64,000 bases of DNA, from positions 137,361,203 through 137,425,202 of the forward strand of contig OY997588.1 in NCBI GenBank assembly GCA_963921825.1, written 5' to 3'. The notes below the pieces were generated by a model. That model was not told the DNA's origin and made no database searches. It saw nothing but the letters and a program-made list of their open reading frames with translations. A program made the translations under genes and the position numbers. This stretch comes from Erodium maritimum. Lineage: Eukaryota > Streptophyta > Magnoliopsida > Geraniales > Geraniaceae. Shown piece by piece: positions 1-12,214 of the stretch (within the stretch, counting starts at the first letter, position 1; each line of letters starts with the position of its first letter).

Positions 1-120
1 CAAATAGCATACAGATGACCTTTAAGAAAGAAAAAAACTTGAGGGAAAAAAAATCAGGAAATCAAAATAAAAGTTGGAGAAAATAGACAGAGAAGAAAGA
101 GATTAGGGTTAAGGAATTAC

Positions 121-193
121 CGACTGCGCCACCAACAGCGCCGCCGACGGCAACTCCGGCAGTGATACGAGCGAGGCAGCTGTCTTTGGCCAT
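121..193 (-). CDS. ROMO1/Mgr2-like mitochondrial inner-membrane protein, first coding exon (partial gene)
   Basis: The minus-strand exon starts at ATG 193-191 and reads MAKDSCLARITAGVAVGGAV, ending in a split Gly codon before a GTAATT donor at 120. This N-terminus, with its Gly/Ala-rich GAVGGAVG segment, is what I recall of plant reactive oxygen species modulator 1 (ROMO1, yeast Mgr2), a protein of roughly 75 residues with two membrane helices. ROMO1/Mgr2 sits in the mitochondrial inner membrane, and in yeast it is a lateral gatekeeper of the TIM23 translocase. Only 24 codons plus one base are in the window; the rest lies beyond the left edge. The stretch up to about 310 is probably its 5' UTR. 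The longer reading frame over 109-312 is a shadow in another frame. The family call rests on a short but distinctive match. Confidence 0.75.
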
Positions 194-1031
194 TGCGGAT
201 CAGTTGAGTTCGATTCGATTTTTGAACTCAGTATATAGTGTTGATTTTGGAGTTGCTTTGATTTCTCGCTGCTCTGTTCGGCTGATTGCAGAGCAAGATA
301 TTTGATTGACACTAATAAACAGCCTCGCGAGCCTCCGGTTCTATGCGATGTCGTTTTGATGTTGCCCTGACCTTCACGAAAATAGATTTCAGTTTTATTA
401 TTAGGAAATTGATTACAAACATTGATATTGAATTATTGATGATAATTTCCATATTAGTTAAAGTTGGACCACAAGTCTACTGCACATTCTTAAGTTTGTT
501 GACGCTCAACTATCTTTATGTGATCTATTTTGACTAGTGAAATTTATTTTTTCGTTCAATCACCTTGAAGGTGCATCAGTCTCATTGAGAATCATTTAGA
601 CAGAAAATCAATACAATAAAAATGATGTATTGAGTTGACTTTTGTGCGGCCCTTTTCTCCTTCATAAAACCAGAAATAAATTACAAAGCCGAGAAGAAAG
701 ATATGTAGAGGCATTTAGTTTACATGGCAGCTGATTTCCAACAAGCAGCAACCTACTTATAAGAATTTACATTTCTCACCCCCACACAATACAATACACA
801 ATTACACATGCCTAGGAAAAAGAATGGAAGCTAAAATCAAGTTACGAAATTAAAAATAATGAAAACTCAATCAAACCCTCCTAATCTCCTCTTTTTGTTA
901 TACCCACCTTTCCAAATCAACCCACCCCTATAAAGAAGAAGAATGTAAAAACAAATCCCAAATCTAATTGATGAATATGACTTCTCCATGACTGAAATCT
1001 GATTCTGAAACAGACCATTTTCATTAACAGA
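194..1031. other. Intergenic: ROMO1 5' UTR/promoter and PRAF 3' UTR
   Basis: Both flanking genes are on the minus strand, so this stretch should hold the 5' UTR and promoter of the ROMO1-like gene (roughly 194-650) and the 3' UTR of the PRAF gene (roughly 650-1031). It is AT-rich, with no conserved coding sequence and no clear transposon ends. The boundaries are inferred. Confidence 0.5.
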
Positions 1032-4000
1032 TCAATGAGCAATATCCGCACTACCAACACCAACACTTGATTTGTCTACCATCCTCACATTGTATTGTTC
1101 ATATACTCTTGCTCGGTTCTCCGCCCACCACTGTTCTGCTTGTTTCTCACTAAACCGCTTTCGACTGCAACCAAACAGCCACAAAATCTTAGGTGATTTT
1201 GAAACAATATGCAATAAAGACAAGTTCAGGGCATTTTTTTTTGCCATTTTCAATGAAGAGGGCACAATTTGCAAAAAAGTGAATACTTCAGGGTACTTTT
1301 TGCGATTGTCCAACAGTGTACATTCGCCAGCTGAAATATCTCTAACTTTAGAGATAAAAGCGAAAAATAGCTTGAGGGCAGCATACCTGAAGCGAACGCG
1401 CTTAAGATCTTTGGCACCTCCGGGCAGGGAGGTAAGTGTTATATACACACCAGGCTCATCTTGTTCAACCCATTCCGTATCACTACGAGATTCACCTTCC
1501 TTTGTTCTGCTTCCATTCCTGGTCGTTGCATCTGAATGACCTGAAATGCGGTTAGTCATTGGAGTGGACACCCCATTAGAAAGCAACTGTACGCTTGATC
1601 CGTTAGAGTCTGGTTCTTGGCACATCATTTGATCACTGAACCGGTCAGTGGAAGCAATAGAAGTATCACTGGGAGCAGAATATGAGACCAATGAAGTGAA
1701 TGAAGGAGATTTGATGTTCCGTGCTGCTCCCACAGGCAACCTTTCAGCCATGTCCTTCAACTATTTAAGATATGTCGTAAAAATGTATCATCAGTAACAA
1801 AAGCAAGACAGAAGGTAACATTAATGAGTATAACAAATTGAATACTAGCACACTTAGTTTTGCACAAACTCAAGAAAAGTATCATGATATGCAAATAGCA
1901 TTTTTGAAACCACATTTTTACATTGAATCTAAATTGGTATTCTGATAATAAGCATTACATTTCCATTATCCACATAAGCACAAGATAATAATGGCAACAA
2001 CCAGCTTCGAAACAAGTCTATATAAACAGTGATTAAAGACCATTGCTAAAGCCAATTTCATAAGAATTTAAAGAAAAGCTAGACATGATGTTGCAGAGAG
2101 AAAAAAGTTTCTAGTGAGAATGACACGTTACAAAAAAAAAAAAAAAAAACTCATTTCCAGATGAAGTCTTTCTTGCTTCCCATAGAATTTTTTGATCAAT
2201 CTACATATGCCGAGCTCCACAACTAAAAAGTCAACTTTATTAGTTGGATGTGGCTCTTGCCTTAATATGTAGCTACTTTTCTTTCTACTTTTATTCGACG
2301 TGGGACTTTAAACTTAAAGCACTTCCTACTGTCCATCTTTCAGAACCACAATTGTAAGTCCTTCCAAAGATCAATGGCATTGCAGTTTAGGTCTTGCTCT
2401 TGGGTATTCTAAGATCATGATAAAGGTTTGGCGAATCTCCCACATCTTCACGAAAAAAAAGTTACATGTGCACCAGTCAGTCGGCACCTTCGCCAGCTCA
2501 CATAATGTGCCTCATCTTTCGGACCTTCCCTTTGATTTGGATTAATTTAGGTTCACCGCCTTGGAATCTTCAATTGCTGTACATTATGCATTACTATTGT
2601 TTTATGTTTTCATATTTGGACCCCTTTACCATTGTTTTATATGTTTTTTTTTTGGTTCACTACCTTGATATTTCATAGTTTGTTTGTTATATGGATATTA
2701 TCATGTTTGCTGAACCTAATTAGGATAAAGGATTTCATAGTTCGTTCAGTCTTGAGTGGTATTATCAGATGACATCTTACCTGGGCAGTTAGAGACTTGA
2801 TCACTTCTTTTGCAGCTTTGCACTTTGCTGTCTCTTCTCCTGCAATTGCTATTGCCTCTTTCAGCTGCTTAGTTGTTCTTTCCAATTCAATTTCTTGAAG
2901 TTGAGCTTTGCGCGTAAGATTCTCCACCTGAAAGATAATTGGTTAAGCATAATGGACCATGGAAACTCCAGTTATTGAACACATGCATACATAAGATCAT
3001 ACATGTCGACACATTTGCATTAAAGATTCACCACATATCTCAACCTCTACATAGTTATTGAACACATGCATAATAATCAATGTCTTAGTAGATAGGCTTA
3101 GTGACACATTTGCTGCCTAACTACAATTACAGTCCAAACAATGATCTCAACCTCTACCATGTACCTGCCTCCAAAAATAGTTCTAAATGTATATGAACTG
3201 ACGAACTAGAAAAGCCTTGGACTAATAGAGGTTGACTAGGACTACTTCCAAAGATAAATGAATTATCCAATATGATGTAAAACATACCAAGCATGACACA
3301 GTCACAGTGGCAATATTAGAGCTCCTTTCTAGTTTGAAGGATGTCCTCAGCCCATGATACATCCATCTTAAAAGGTCAGAACCAAAAGTTTGGTGCTCCT
3401 TGCTTCCACATAAGCAAGGGAGCCCAGATCTTGGTACACGTTGCTGATATTAAGAAGGCGAACTTACCTCTGGACTGCAGAACTTAAGGGATAAAACAGT
3501 ATCATGTGTTTTGCATTGCAGCATTTACAAGCAAATATATTTAAATTGTGTGATTGCTTAAGTTACTAAACCGTGAACAAAGTTGATATTCAATGAAGCA
3601 TAATTTGAAGACTGCTACATCTCTTGGGACTTGCCTTTAAATTTTTCCAGTCGCCAAAATTTAGATGTACTGTTTTATGTCTGGCTAAATTCCAGCATAG
3701 GGCAGAGGAAATAGTAATAAAAATGGTAACTTAAACAGATAACTGAAAAGTTGGATGAAACTTACCTGTGCCCTTAAGTTTATGACCTCTTGACTATGGC
3801 AATCATTTATCCTTTTTGCCTCATCAACAATGATCTTTGGTGTAGTAAGTCCTCCAAGAGTTGGTGTTGGTGTCGTGGAACGAGGAGGACTGGGCCGCCT
3901 TGATATTGGAGATGTTGCTCGAGAAACAATTCGTGACCCAGGAACAGAAGCCGAGAAAAATTTCTTGGATGATCCAAAGACTGGATTAAAAGATTTAGAT

Positions 4001-7000
4001 ATATTATGTGCTCCCCACTGCGAACTTCCATTTGGAACAGGTGAAACACGGCTGCTGTTAAATTCCAACTTCTTGTTTTTCTTGGAAGACTTGGCCTGTT
4101 TCAAGGATTCCATTGAAGAATATCTAGAAACTTGTGTAAGAGATCTGGTGTCCATCTTATCATCTTTATCAACGGAATCAATTTGGCCTTGATTGCTACT
4201 TCCTCTTCTACTCACAGAAGACTGAGAAGAAACATCAGTTTCGATAGCTCTCCTAAGCTTACTAAAACAGTTATCACAGACACGGTAAGGTTTGTTGGGG
4301 TTTGGTGCCATCGAAGCCTTGAGAGACTTCTTACTACTGCATGAATGGCAAAATACAAGTCCGCAATTGTAGCAGTTATGACGCTTTCTTTTGAAATTAA
4401 AAGGCAAACGACAGCCAGAACACATAGACTGATCAACACCAGAGTCCCACTTATGAAGGCAAATAGCAGCAGTAAAATTAGTACCACACACAGTGCTTTT
4501 TACTTGCTTATCTTTCAGCGCTTCTACTAATGTTGGGGTGTTTCTATCATCCGTGTCACCATGTCCGAGCCGACCATTAGCTCCCTTACCCCAAGTGTAA
4601 ACTTCACTTCTTGAAGTTAAAACTGCAACATGATAAGCACCACAAGAAATCTCCTCCGCAAAATTCTTGGAAAGCTTTCCCTCAACTCGGGTAGGGAGCT
4701 TTCCATCAGCTTGAGGGTTTCCTAGCTGGCCATAAACAGTACTGCCCATCGTGTATACATGGCCTGAGGTTGTAAGTGCAACTGTCAGACTATGTCCACA
4801 GACAACTTGACAAAAGTTGGGTTCGACGAGGGCAGCAACACAAGTAGGGACAAGTTTTGATTCCTTGTCGCCATGCCCAAGTCGACCTTTATCTCCATCT
4901 CCCCATGTAAATAATTTCCCTGATGAGCAGTTGCTTGAGCTAGAACTTCCAACCATGACTTCAACAACAGCTGCTGTATGCCAAACACCACAAGCTGCTC
5001 GCACAGTGCGGAGTCCCTTAAGTAACTCCACTTCCCTAGGCAACGAAACACTTTTCCTATCACCATGTCCCAAAACACCAAATGTGCCATCACCAAAAGT
5101 AAACAATTGCCCAGCAGAAGTTACGACAGCTGTGTGCCATGGTCCACAAGAGATAGATGACACATGTATGCCCTCCAATGGTCCATTTACTCTTTTTGGG
5201 ATGCAGCGGCTTACTTCATTTCCATGCCCAAGTAGACCAAAATTGTAAGTGCCATCACCCCATGTATACAAGTCACCAGAGAGAGTTACAGCACAAGTAT
5301 GGTACTCACCACACGCCACAAGTTCAATATTTATATTACTAAGGGAATCAATGAGTCTGGGATGCAAAACATCAGAATCCACACCATGCCCAAGCCTGCC
5401 TCCAGATTCTTCCCCCCAAGAAAAAATCTCTCCTTGCTTGGTTACCAGGGCAGCATGTCGACCACCACAAGCAATGTTCTGTACATCAAGTACTACTGCA
5501 GATTCTAAGGCTTTAGGCAATAGAGAATCAATTTTGACAACAGGAGAACTTCCAACTCTATGGGGCCCACCACCAATAAGTCCATCCCCAGTGCCTTCAC
5601 CCCACAGGAAAACATCCCCCAGTGCATCACCATCATCATGACCAGAACCCTGACTCGCTGAGCTAACAGCACTTGATAAACTAACTCTAAAAGCGTCCAT
5701 GCCCGTTGTCTTCATATGACCATGTACACTATCAGAGCCTCCTGAAGACAGAGAATGGATAGAAGCAGTAGCAGAATCCGATGGGAAGAAACCCTTTGGT
5801 GGAACAGCATATAATATCACATCTGAAAATGCTTTGTCTAAACCGTTCTTTGGGGGACTCTCATATGAACTATTAAGGCGAAGGTGATCTCCACTATCCT
5901 GAATAAATTAAATGAAGATCCTATCAATTGAAAACTTCAATGGTAAGTTACATACAAAAGACGCAGAGTAAAGACTTCATACTTTTTGCATGCCATCGTT
6001 ACTGCCAAAGGGAGAATGCAAAGGAGAGCTTCTCCGTGTGTATGCTCGAGGACTATTTGCTTCAGATGGCATTCCATCGCTCCTTGATTCTGTTCTCCAC
6101 TTCCGCTGATGACTACATGAGATTAGTGCTTTTAAACCACTAAACCACACCTCAGCTTCATCTTTATCCTTGCAGATCTGAAACAAAAAGGACGTACATA
6201 AAAATATTACAGTTGTTAATATATGGCAAATAAAAAGAGCATGTATGGCAGGAGAGCTAGCCAATATTCAAGTGCATAAAAATATATTAAGGAAAGTGAG
6301 GGCAACAGTGACCAAAATTCTCACCAAATCCAGGGATCTATCACTGTATATAAGAGAAAATGATTGGTATTCCTTCTCCGGGCGTGGATACCTTTGAAAA
6401 ATTGGCTGCAATGAAATGAGTGCCATGCCTAATCAGTAAAGAGGAGAAAATTACTTGACATGCTATGCGAGATATGAAGCTGCAAAATAGATATTAACAG
6501 TGCATAACTGGAAGTGCAAGAAGGTTGATATCATACGAGATATATCTACCAACTATACACATATTACAAGTCAGCATTTACCCACATTTTTTGAAACATG
6601 GCAAAATGGTTGTATTAAAGACATTATCAACAGAAGAAGGCACTTACAGTACGCTGCCCAGAGATAATTCTGGACACATGGCTAAGTTTAAGGTGTTTCT
6701 CCTCTTTCCCTGAATACCATATCAAAACAGATTCATCCTGAAAGAAATGACACAAATTCACTAAAGAAGTTAGCGGTGACAATCTTTTTATCGTTCATCA
6801 CAGTAAAAATCAAGAAAAGTTACAACTAATGATCACTGACATCTGTAAATTATGGTCCATATATGTGTATGGCAAGAGAGAGAGAGAGAGAGAGAGTCTA
6901 TTACACCTCTTCTTCACAGCTAATTTGACACTCATTGACTGTCAACATATGATGATCACCATAGCCAATTTCCAATCAATCCTAAGCCTTCTCTAGAACT

Positions 7001-8864
7001 TACAATATTATTTTCCAAGAAGTGCAATAAACAAAGTAAAGAGTTATATATTCAGGTTATTTAGGATGAAATGAAAAGGCCCTCATAGCTCTACTGTATA
7101 ATCCAAAACCAGCCCCTTTAGATTTGGTACATCATAGCGGCTCTTTACATTTGAACAAAAGCTCATTCTGTGAGGACACAATTCCAGCCAGGAGGGGTTG
7201 ATATCTGTGATATCATTTAATTCCACTGTAAGAGTATGTGATACCTTCCTATCCATCTCTTTTGGGACCGAGGTTATACACGTCCAATCAAAGATAAGTG
7301 AAGGTTCAATGAAACAAAATAAGGATTCTGCAATCAGAACTCAAGTAATTGCAGATTAGTTGTGTCTCCAATCCTACAATTTGACTGGACAAAGAGTTGA
7401 AGAGTACATAGATCCCAAGGTTATACATTTGCTAGTAATGTATACTTGTTGTCTCATATAGTGGATATGTTGGAGGGTAGATTTTATATAATCTTAAAGC
7501 AAATCAGCAAATATTTCTGAAAGACAAAATTGAAAAGAAAGATCATTTATTGGCATGTGGCTTGACAGTCATAAATTTACTAGAACTAGAAGAAAAAAAT
7601 AACTTCAGATGCAAGTACAAAAAGCATCTTGACTGACTTCAGTAAGAAATAAACTTACATTGGCAAGCCGGAAAGGACAAAACTTGGGCTTCCCTCTTCT
7701 TCCATACTTGAGCAAGTATGCTCCTTTCTTCAGAGCAGTAATGGCCTGTTATAAAGATCAGCCACTCAGGAAAATTCATCTTATTTGGAGGTTGATACAA
7801 AAATGATTTTCCTTAGAGATAAACATATTAAATCTGCAAAAAGGTGGTAATTATATATATGAAGGTTAAGGGCAAATCTACTGAATACAGTATATCGTAA
7901 GGTTGCAGAGATTCAGCACAGGTGTAATCCCCAGCATATATTGAAGAAAATTAGCCAACAGAACACCTAAAATTAGCGCACTTGTAAGATATCAAATAAG
8001 TTCCAATAACTAAGACCAATTTTGAGAGCCTAACTAGCACTTTCCTCCATTCTTGACTCACAAAAGTTACCAATAAACTACCTGGAATGGCCCAAAAAAG
8101 ATTTAGATTTGATATAGATGAGCTCACTAGAAAACCTATGTGCTCCTTGAAAAGTAGTATGTATTTGGTACAGGAAAGAGTGACAATCAGCTGTACGCTT
8201 ATCCACTGTGTAAAAACAAACTTCTACAGTTCACAGGACCATGTGCGAAGGTAAACTTCAATAGACCTGGTATTTTGTCCTTGAGGATATCATCCTCCAA
8301 AGTACTTGGACAGTGTGACTCCATAGTTATGCAAGAGGCTACTCAAATCTTTTGTAATGATGTGGCCGCTCACGGCTTGAAAAAAAAACTTCCAATGTAA
8401 ATTTGTGATCAGCTCTGTAAGTTAACATCATCCAAACTTGCAAAACCTTATTTCAAGGCAAAGGCATGTGACCTTTAGTTTGATTTAGCACAGTTATGAA
8501 ACTGAAATTCAAGGAGCAGCATTATCATCATGTTTAACCCAGTAATAAAGAGGTATGCAACATTAATTATATATAAAAATAGATAGTTAGTTCATCTTTC
8601 ACCACCAAGCAACAAAAATAGAATAAAAACAGAACAAATAGATGAGTCTGCAGATGAATTTATCATATAACGAAGTGTTCGCAACGTTCTTTATTGACTT
8701 CGAGCAGAACTTCAGATTCAACATAGCTAAATTTTCCCTTCCTACATCAATGTATAGAGCGAAACACAATTACAACAAAAACGGAAGAACATGAATACCT
8801 GCTCAATGTCCCTTTCAGGCCCAGTCCTGCCGAGATCCGACGCTATCCTATCAGCCCGCGACAT
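1032..8864 (-). CDS. PH, RCC1 and FYVE domain protein with C-terminal BRX domain (PRAF family)
   Basis: Nine coding exons on the minus strand: 8864-8799, 7745-7659, 6737-6648, 6405-6325, 6177-5983, 5898-3766, 2927-2781, 1760-1387 and 1164-1032. Together they give 3306 nt, or 1101 residues, and every junction keeps phase. The start [19 protein letters not shown] is the usual PRAF N-terminus. A PH-like domain covers about residues 20-130. Seven RCC1 blades (repeated GHG and SWG/TWG motifs) cover about 264-655. A FYVE zinc finger follows at about 656-722, with CSGC and the plant variant [10 protein letters not shown]. Then come a Ser-rich linker, a coiled coil and a BRX domain (about 1028-1083, with [10 protein letters not shown] and [16 protein letters not shown]). 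PRAF proteins bind phosphoinositides and act at membranes; the RCC1 part has been linked to small-GTPase exchange, and BRX mediates protein contacts. The gene looks complete and functional. The last intron is in phase and has no stop (see findings). Confidence 0.95.
6875..6896. repeat. (AG)n microsatellite
   Basis: About 11 perfect AG units in PRAF intron 2 (between the exons ending at 7659 and beginning at 6737). Confidence 0.9.
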
Positions 8865-10014
8865 CGCAAAATTCCACAAAATCTAAACACTAGTAACCAC
8901 TGGCTCACCCATTCTCAAAACCAAACCCTTCCATTCACCTGCTCAATCAAGAACTTGTCCAAGCTCCAACCAAACACGGAATTTGCAGGCACACACAGCC
9001 CAAAATCTCTGTAAATACTCGAATCGACCATTAGAATCACCAGCTTCAACTCGAATTCCCTCCGTTATAGCTCCACAATTCCACAAATTCCACCGATCAG
9101 CTCATTCACGTACTCGAGTACAGGTATCTGAGTTGAGAGCACGAAGTCAACAGGAGTAAGCACTGAGAAGATTCGCCTATTAGGTATGGGAGTAGAATCG
9201 ATCAAAAATGGTGGCAACACTGAGCTAATTTCGATGATTGAGGAGTCTCCGAGCTCGATGTGCGTGTCTGAGGAAGAAAATCGGAGCGAGAAAGTGCGAG
9301 ATGGCGTGGGAAAATCTGAGAAAATATGATCTGAGTATGAGTTGCTAAAAAGAGAGAGAAAGCTTTACTGAGAAAAAATGGAAAAAATATAAATAAAAAA
9401 GTAGTGCCTAATCAGCATTATTAACATACAAACCCCACGATGTTGTCTAGTATTTCAATATTAACCTTTCATTTTTCGCTCCTTGTCCTGTTTCTTGGGA
9501 AATTGAGATGTCTAGGGAAGTAATGGTTGGCTCGTAAATTATCCAAATTAACATTTTATTTTTGAAAATTTTGAAATAAGAAATAAATCAATTAAAACAT
9601 TCATTATATTGGGAATTTTTTATTATAATATCTTGCGAAAGTTTTATTTTCAGTATAATACCCAATTTTTTTTTTTCATTTCTAACACCAAGAAAAACAT
9701 TTATTTTTAGTTTGATACATGTCTGACAGATTTTGGACGAAAATGACGTACATGTGTGATTCACGTGAGAACTTACTATTTTTATTGCCGAAACTACCCC
9801 TTACGACTGTTATAACATGTTGATCTTGTGTAGTTAAACATAAATGAGAGGTTGAGCTGCGAATCTGAGAAGGCACGAAAGTGAAACTCATTTGGAGAAG
9901 AAGACGAATGTTGGGTGACTTCAGCTTGGGTGGAGAAGAAATCGAAGGTTGGGGGTGAAGCTTGGACGAAGTCGAGAGGTAGGGGTGAAGCTTTGACAAA
10001 ATCGAAGCTTGAAC
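8865..10014. other. Intergenic: PRAF 5' UTR/promoter, then AT-rich DNA with an orphan MITE-like end
   Basis: About 8865-9340 is the likely 5' UTR and promoter of PRAF. From 9370 the DNA is AT-rich. The stretch 9611-9760 resembles one end of a Mutator-like MITE of the kind that starts GGGAA and carries AATACCC motifs, but I found no matching opposite end. No host coding sequence is seen here. Confidence 0.4.
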
Positions 10015-10544
10015 ATGTCGAACGCAAGGAAGAATTGGTTATGCCACTATGGAGTTGAAGCACATGTACAAACCTCAACCAGGAAGTTGAATCCTTGAAG
10101 AAGGTTTGTTGGTTGTAGAATTTCATGGTAAGTTCTCCATTTAATTTGCAGTTATGAGTAGGTTGATTTAGGGTTTGTGTGAGGAACTTACTATTGTGTT
10201 TTTTATAGAGTGATTTGAAGTGTGATTTCTTCCGTTGGATTGATGGACCCAAATATGAATATGGGAAGAAAAAGCCACATGCTATGTTAGAAAAATTCAA
10301 ACAATTAGAATATAGAGTTGCAAGGATGGAAGATGAAAATTGTAAGTTGTTCGCGTCGTGCCTTGTACTTATGAGCAAGCTTCATAACCTTCATCTTTTT
10401 AGACTCCATGATGTTTGTGAGTTGAAGTCGAGGAGAGAGGTAGCACAATATCACATAGAGATGAAGACGCAACTGAGAGGATTTGGGGATTTTGCAAAAG
10501 AAAAGAACCCTAACTGTTCGAGAGAGAAAGGGAAATATGTTTGA
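10015..10544 (+). pseudogene. GRF-type zinc finger gene, broken
   Basis: Two exons on the plus strand. Exon 1 is 10015-10127 and starts MSNARKNWLCHYGVEAH. The donor is GTAAG at 10128, and exon 2 (10211-10544) follows a TATAGAG acceptor. Joined in phase they give the GRF pattern: CHYG, then TST.KLNP, RRF, GC, and finally CDFFRWID. This is the plant GRF zinc finger, which has conserved Cys and His residues and the RRFxxC and CxFFxWxD motifs. A coiled-coil tail follows (MLEKFKQLEYRVARMEDENC). In exon 1 an in-frame TGA at 10096-10098 replaces the Gly normally found in NPGRRF, so the copy is probably dead. A LINE derivative is inserted immediately at the stop codon. Small GRF-finger genes are multicopy in plants and their function is mostly unknown. 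Confidence 0.65.
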
Positions 10545-10547
10545 ATT

Positions 10548-12214
10548 TTTTTTTGATAAGCGAATAATTTTTATTAAGCATTTGTTCTATAAGGATATAG
10601 AACGAAGCAAGAAAGGATCCAAAAAGATCTTTTCCTCAAACCATTACAGCTCCAAAGAGCAAAACGGAATAGGAAAGCGAGATGTATATAAGAACACCTT
10701 ACCTACTTCCTATCTGGATTCAAACAAGTAAACCTGTTAGAGACCGGAACAGGAGATAAAGCTTGGACTGCAGTCGGTTCCAAGTACTCCTTGTCCTTCC
10801 TACTCTTGGCGTCCTTTACAAGCGCCAAATCACAAAGATCAAGGGGTTTATGGCCAACTTTCGAACTGTAGCTCCAGGTATCCGAGCTATCTTTTTTGGC
10901 AACGTCCACAATGAAACGTCCCATTTTATCCCCCTTTTCTTCAGAAATCCGGGCTCTTGTCCGATAAACCACAGTTGGTTGTGCAATCACCTTCGAGTGA
11001 CCATTCTTTGGGCGACCACGTCTCTTTGGTTCTGCCCTAGATAACGATTTTTCCAAGGCGTCCTTCCACGGACTTCCTTGAAAGCCGGTCTCCAGAAACG
11101 GTTTGCCACCTCGTGAAAGATTGTCCTTTGATCCAAGGTCATTTCCAATACGGGAAAAAACGGTAGTCAAACTTGGATCCTCACGAACCAGACTTAAATC
11201 CTCACGAGCCAGCAGATGGGCCTGATCAGAGAGGCTTAAAACTAACCCACCTAAGGCAGGCCCAGAACCTCCTTGTGACAAGCCCAACCCAAGAACTGGA
11301 CCTGCCCTTTCAACATCTGGGCCAAACCGATCAATTGAAAGGCCCAGATCAGCAGAGAGCGTCTCAAGCCCGTCTTCAATGCCTTTAATGACGCGATCAT
11401 TCAGTGCCGTATCCGGATGAAGATCGATTGAAGCCGTAATCTGTGGTGTGATCAGAATTGAATCTGCAGGGATCGCGTTCTCCCGAATTGGAGATTCTTT
11501 TGAATTTGAAATCCCTTGCCTCACGGAAACTGCGCCATCAACGGAAGCTGGAGAGGAACAGGGCAGCTCACCGGCGACTTGAAACGTCGACGGGACGTTC
11601 ACCGGAGCAGGTCTGGTTTCACTGGAGGCTTCACTAAGCCCTAACCCCGCTCCCACAGTCCGAACACTGTCCCCAGAGAAAGTTTCCCGGTTAGACCCCA
11701 AAACAGAGCCGATGCTCTGTTTTTTGCAATCGGTTGTTTCATCCGCCGGTGACCTCAAAACATGGCGAGAATAGGCTACGAACAAGACGTGCCCACTAAG
11801 ATTGAACCCATTAAAAGTTTCCAAAGCCTGAGACGCAGCAATTGGCGAAGTAAAATGAACAAATCCAAAGAAATAGCCTTTCTTGTTTGGACGTTTCAAT
11901 AGAGACGATGAAGCAATGACACCAAACGGCGAAAACATATCTCGGAAAGACTCCTCCGATGTAGCATACGGCATATTTCTCACATATAGTTCAGTATCAT
12001 TCACGATGAAGTTGTCCTGTTTCCGGCGAGCTGTTACTCTATCCGCAACTGCACCGGCTGGGTCTTCCTCTTCGTCTAAAGACGTCACTGGAAAAAAAGG
12101 AGATGTAGTCGCCGTTTCCCGTAAGGTCGCAGCTTCTCTGTCAACTTGCTTCCCCGACCCTGTACCAACCTGAACGGGCACGTCCTTGCCATTTTCCTTA
12201 CGACTTCAAATTTC
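10548..12214 (-). mobile_element. ORF1-only LINE derivative (L1/BNR-like), no reverse transcriptase
   Basis: The element reads on the minus strand. The bases ATGTTTGAATT occur at 10537-10547 and again at 12215-12225 and are read as an 11-bp target-site duplication. The 3' end on the minus strand has an A-run after CTTATC, a tail typical of plant L1 elements. Between these lie a short 5' leader, one long ORF1 and a 3' UTR of about 150 bp. There is no endonuclease or reverse-transcriptase sequence, so ORF2 was lost by internal deletion or was never present. It was presumably mobilised by an autonomous L1 acting in trans. The element landed at the last codon of the GRF zinc-finger pseudogene. 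Confidence 0.75.
10703..12187 (-). CDS. LINE ORF1 protein with RRM domain (about 490 codons)
   Basis: A long minus-strand frame ends with TAG/TAA near 10703. An RNA recognition motif lies about residues 60-145, with RNP2 LYVRNM and RNP1 KGYFFGFVHF. A long low-complexity Ser/Gly/Leu-rich middle follows, then an AT-hook-like KRRGRPKNG and the end SNRFTCLNPDRK, which recalls the NRF..L endings of plant L1 ORF1 proteins. RRM-bearing ORF1 proteins are known from the BNR/L1 subclade of plants and bind RNA as a chaperone. No in-frame ATG precedes the RRM. An ATG at 12192-12190 lies one base out of frame with the rest, which suggests a one-base loss just after the start. Otherwise the frame is open, notable for an element without ORF2. 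A host RRM gene that was retroposed is an alternative. Confidence 0.6.
   Translation of the reverse strand, partial: KDVPVQVGTGSGKQVDREAATLRETATTSPFFPVTSLDEEEDPAGAVADRVTARRKQDNFIVNDTELYVRNMPYATSEESFRDMFSPFGVIASSSLLKRPNKKGYFFGFVHFTSPIAASQALETFNGFNLSGHVLFVAYSRHVLRSPADETTDCKKQSIGSVLGSNRETFSGDSVRTVGAGLGLSEASSETRPAPVNVPSTFQVAGELPCSSPASVDGAVSVRQGISNSKESPIRENAIPADSILITPQITASIDLHPDTALNDRVIKGIEDGLETLSADLGLSIDRFGPDVERAGPVLGLGLSQGGSGPALGGLVLSLSDQAHLLAREDLSLVREDPSLTTVFSRIGNDLGSKDNLSRGGKPFLETGFQGSPWKDALEKSLSRAEPKRRGRPKNGHSKVIAQPTVVYRTRARISEEKGDKMGRFIVDVAKKDSSDTWSYSSKVGHKPLDLCDLALVKDAKSRKDKEYLEPTAVQALSPVPVSNRFTCLNPDRK

Noticed and set aside
9611-9790. A complete Mutator-like MITE starting GGGAATTTTTTATT
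   Set aside because: No complementary second end and no target duplication were found nearby.
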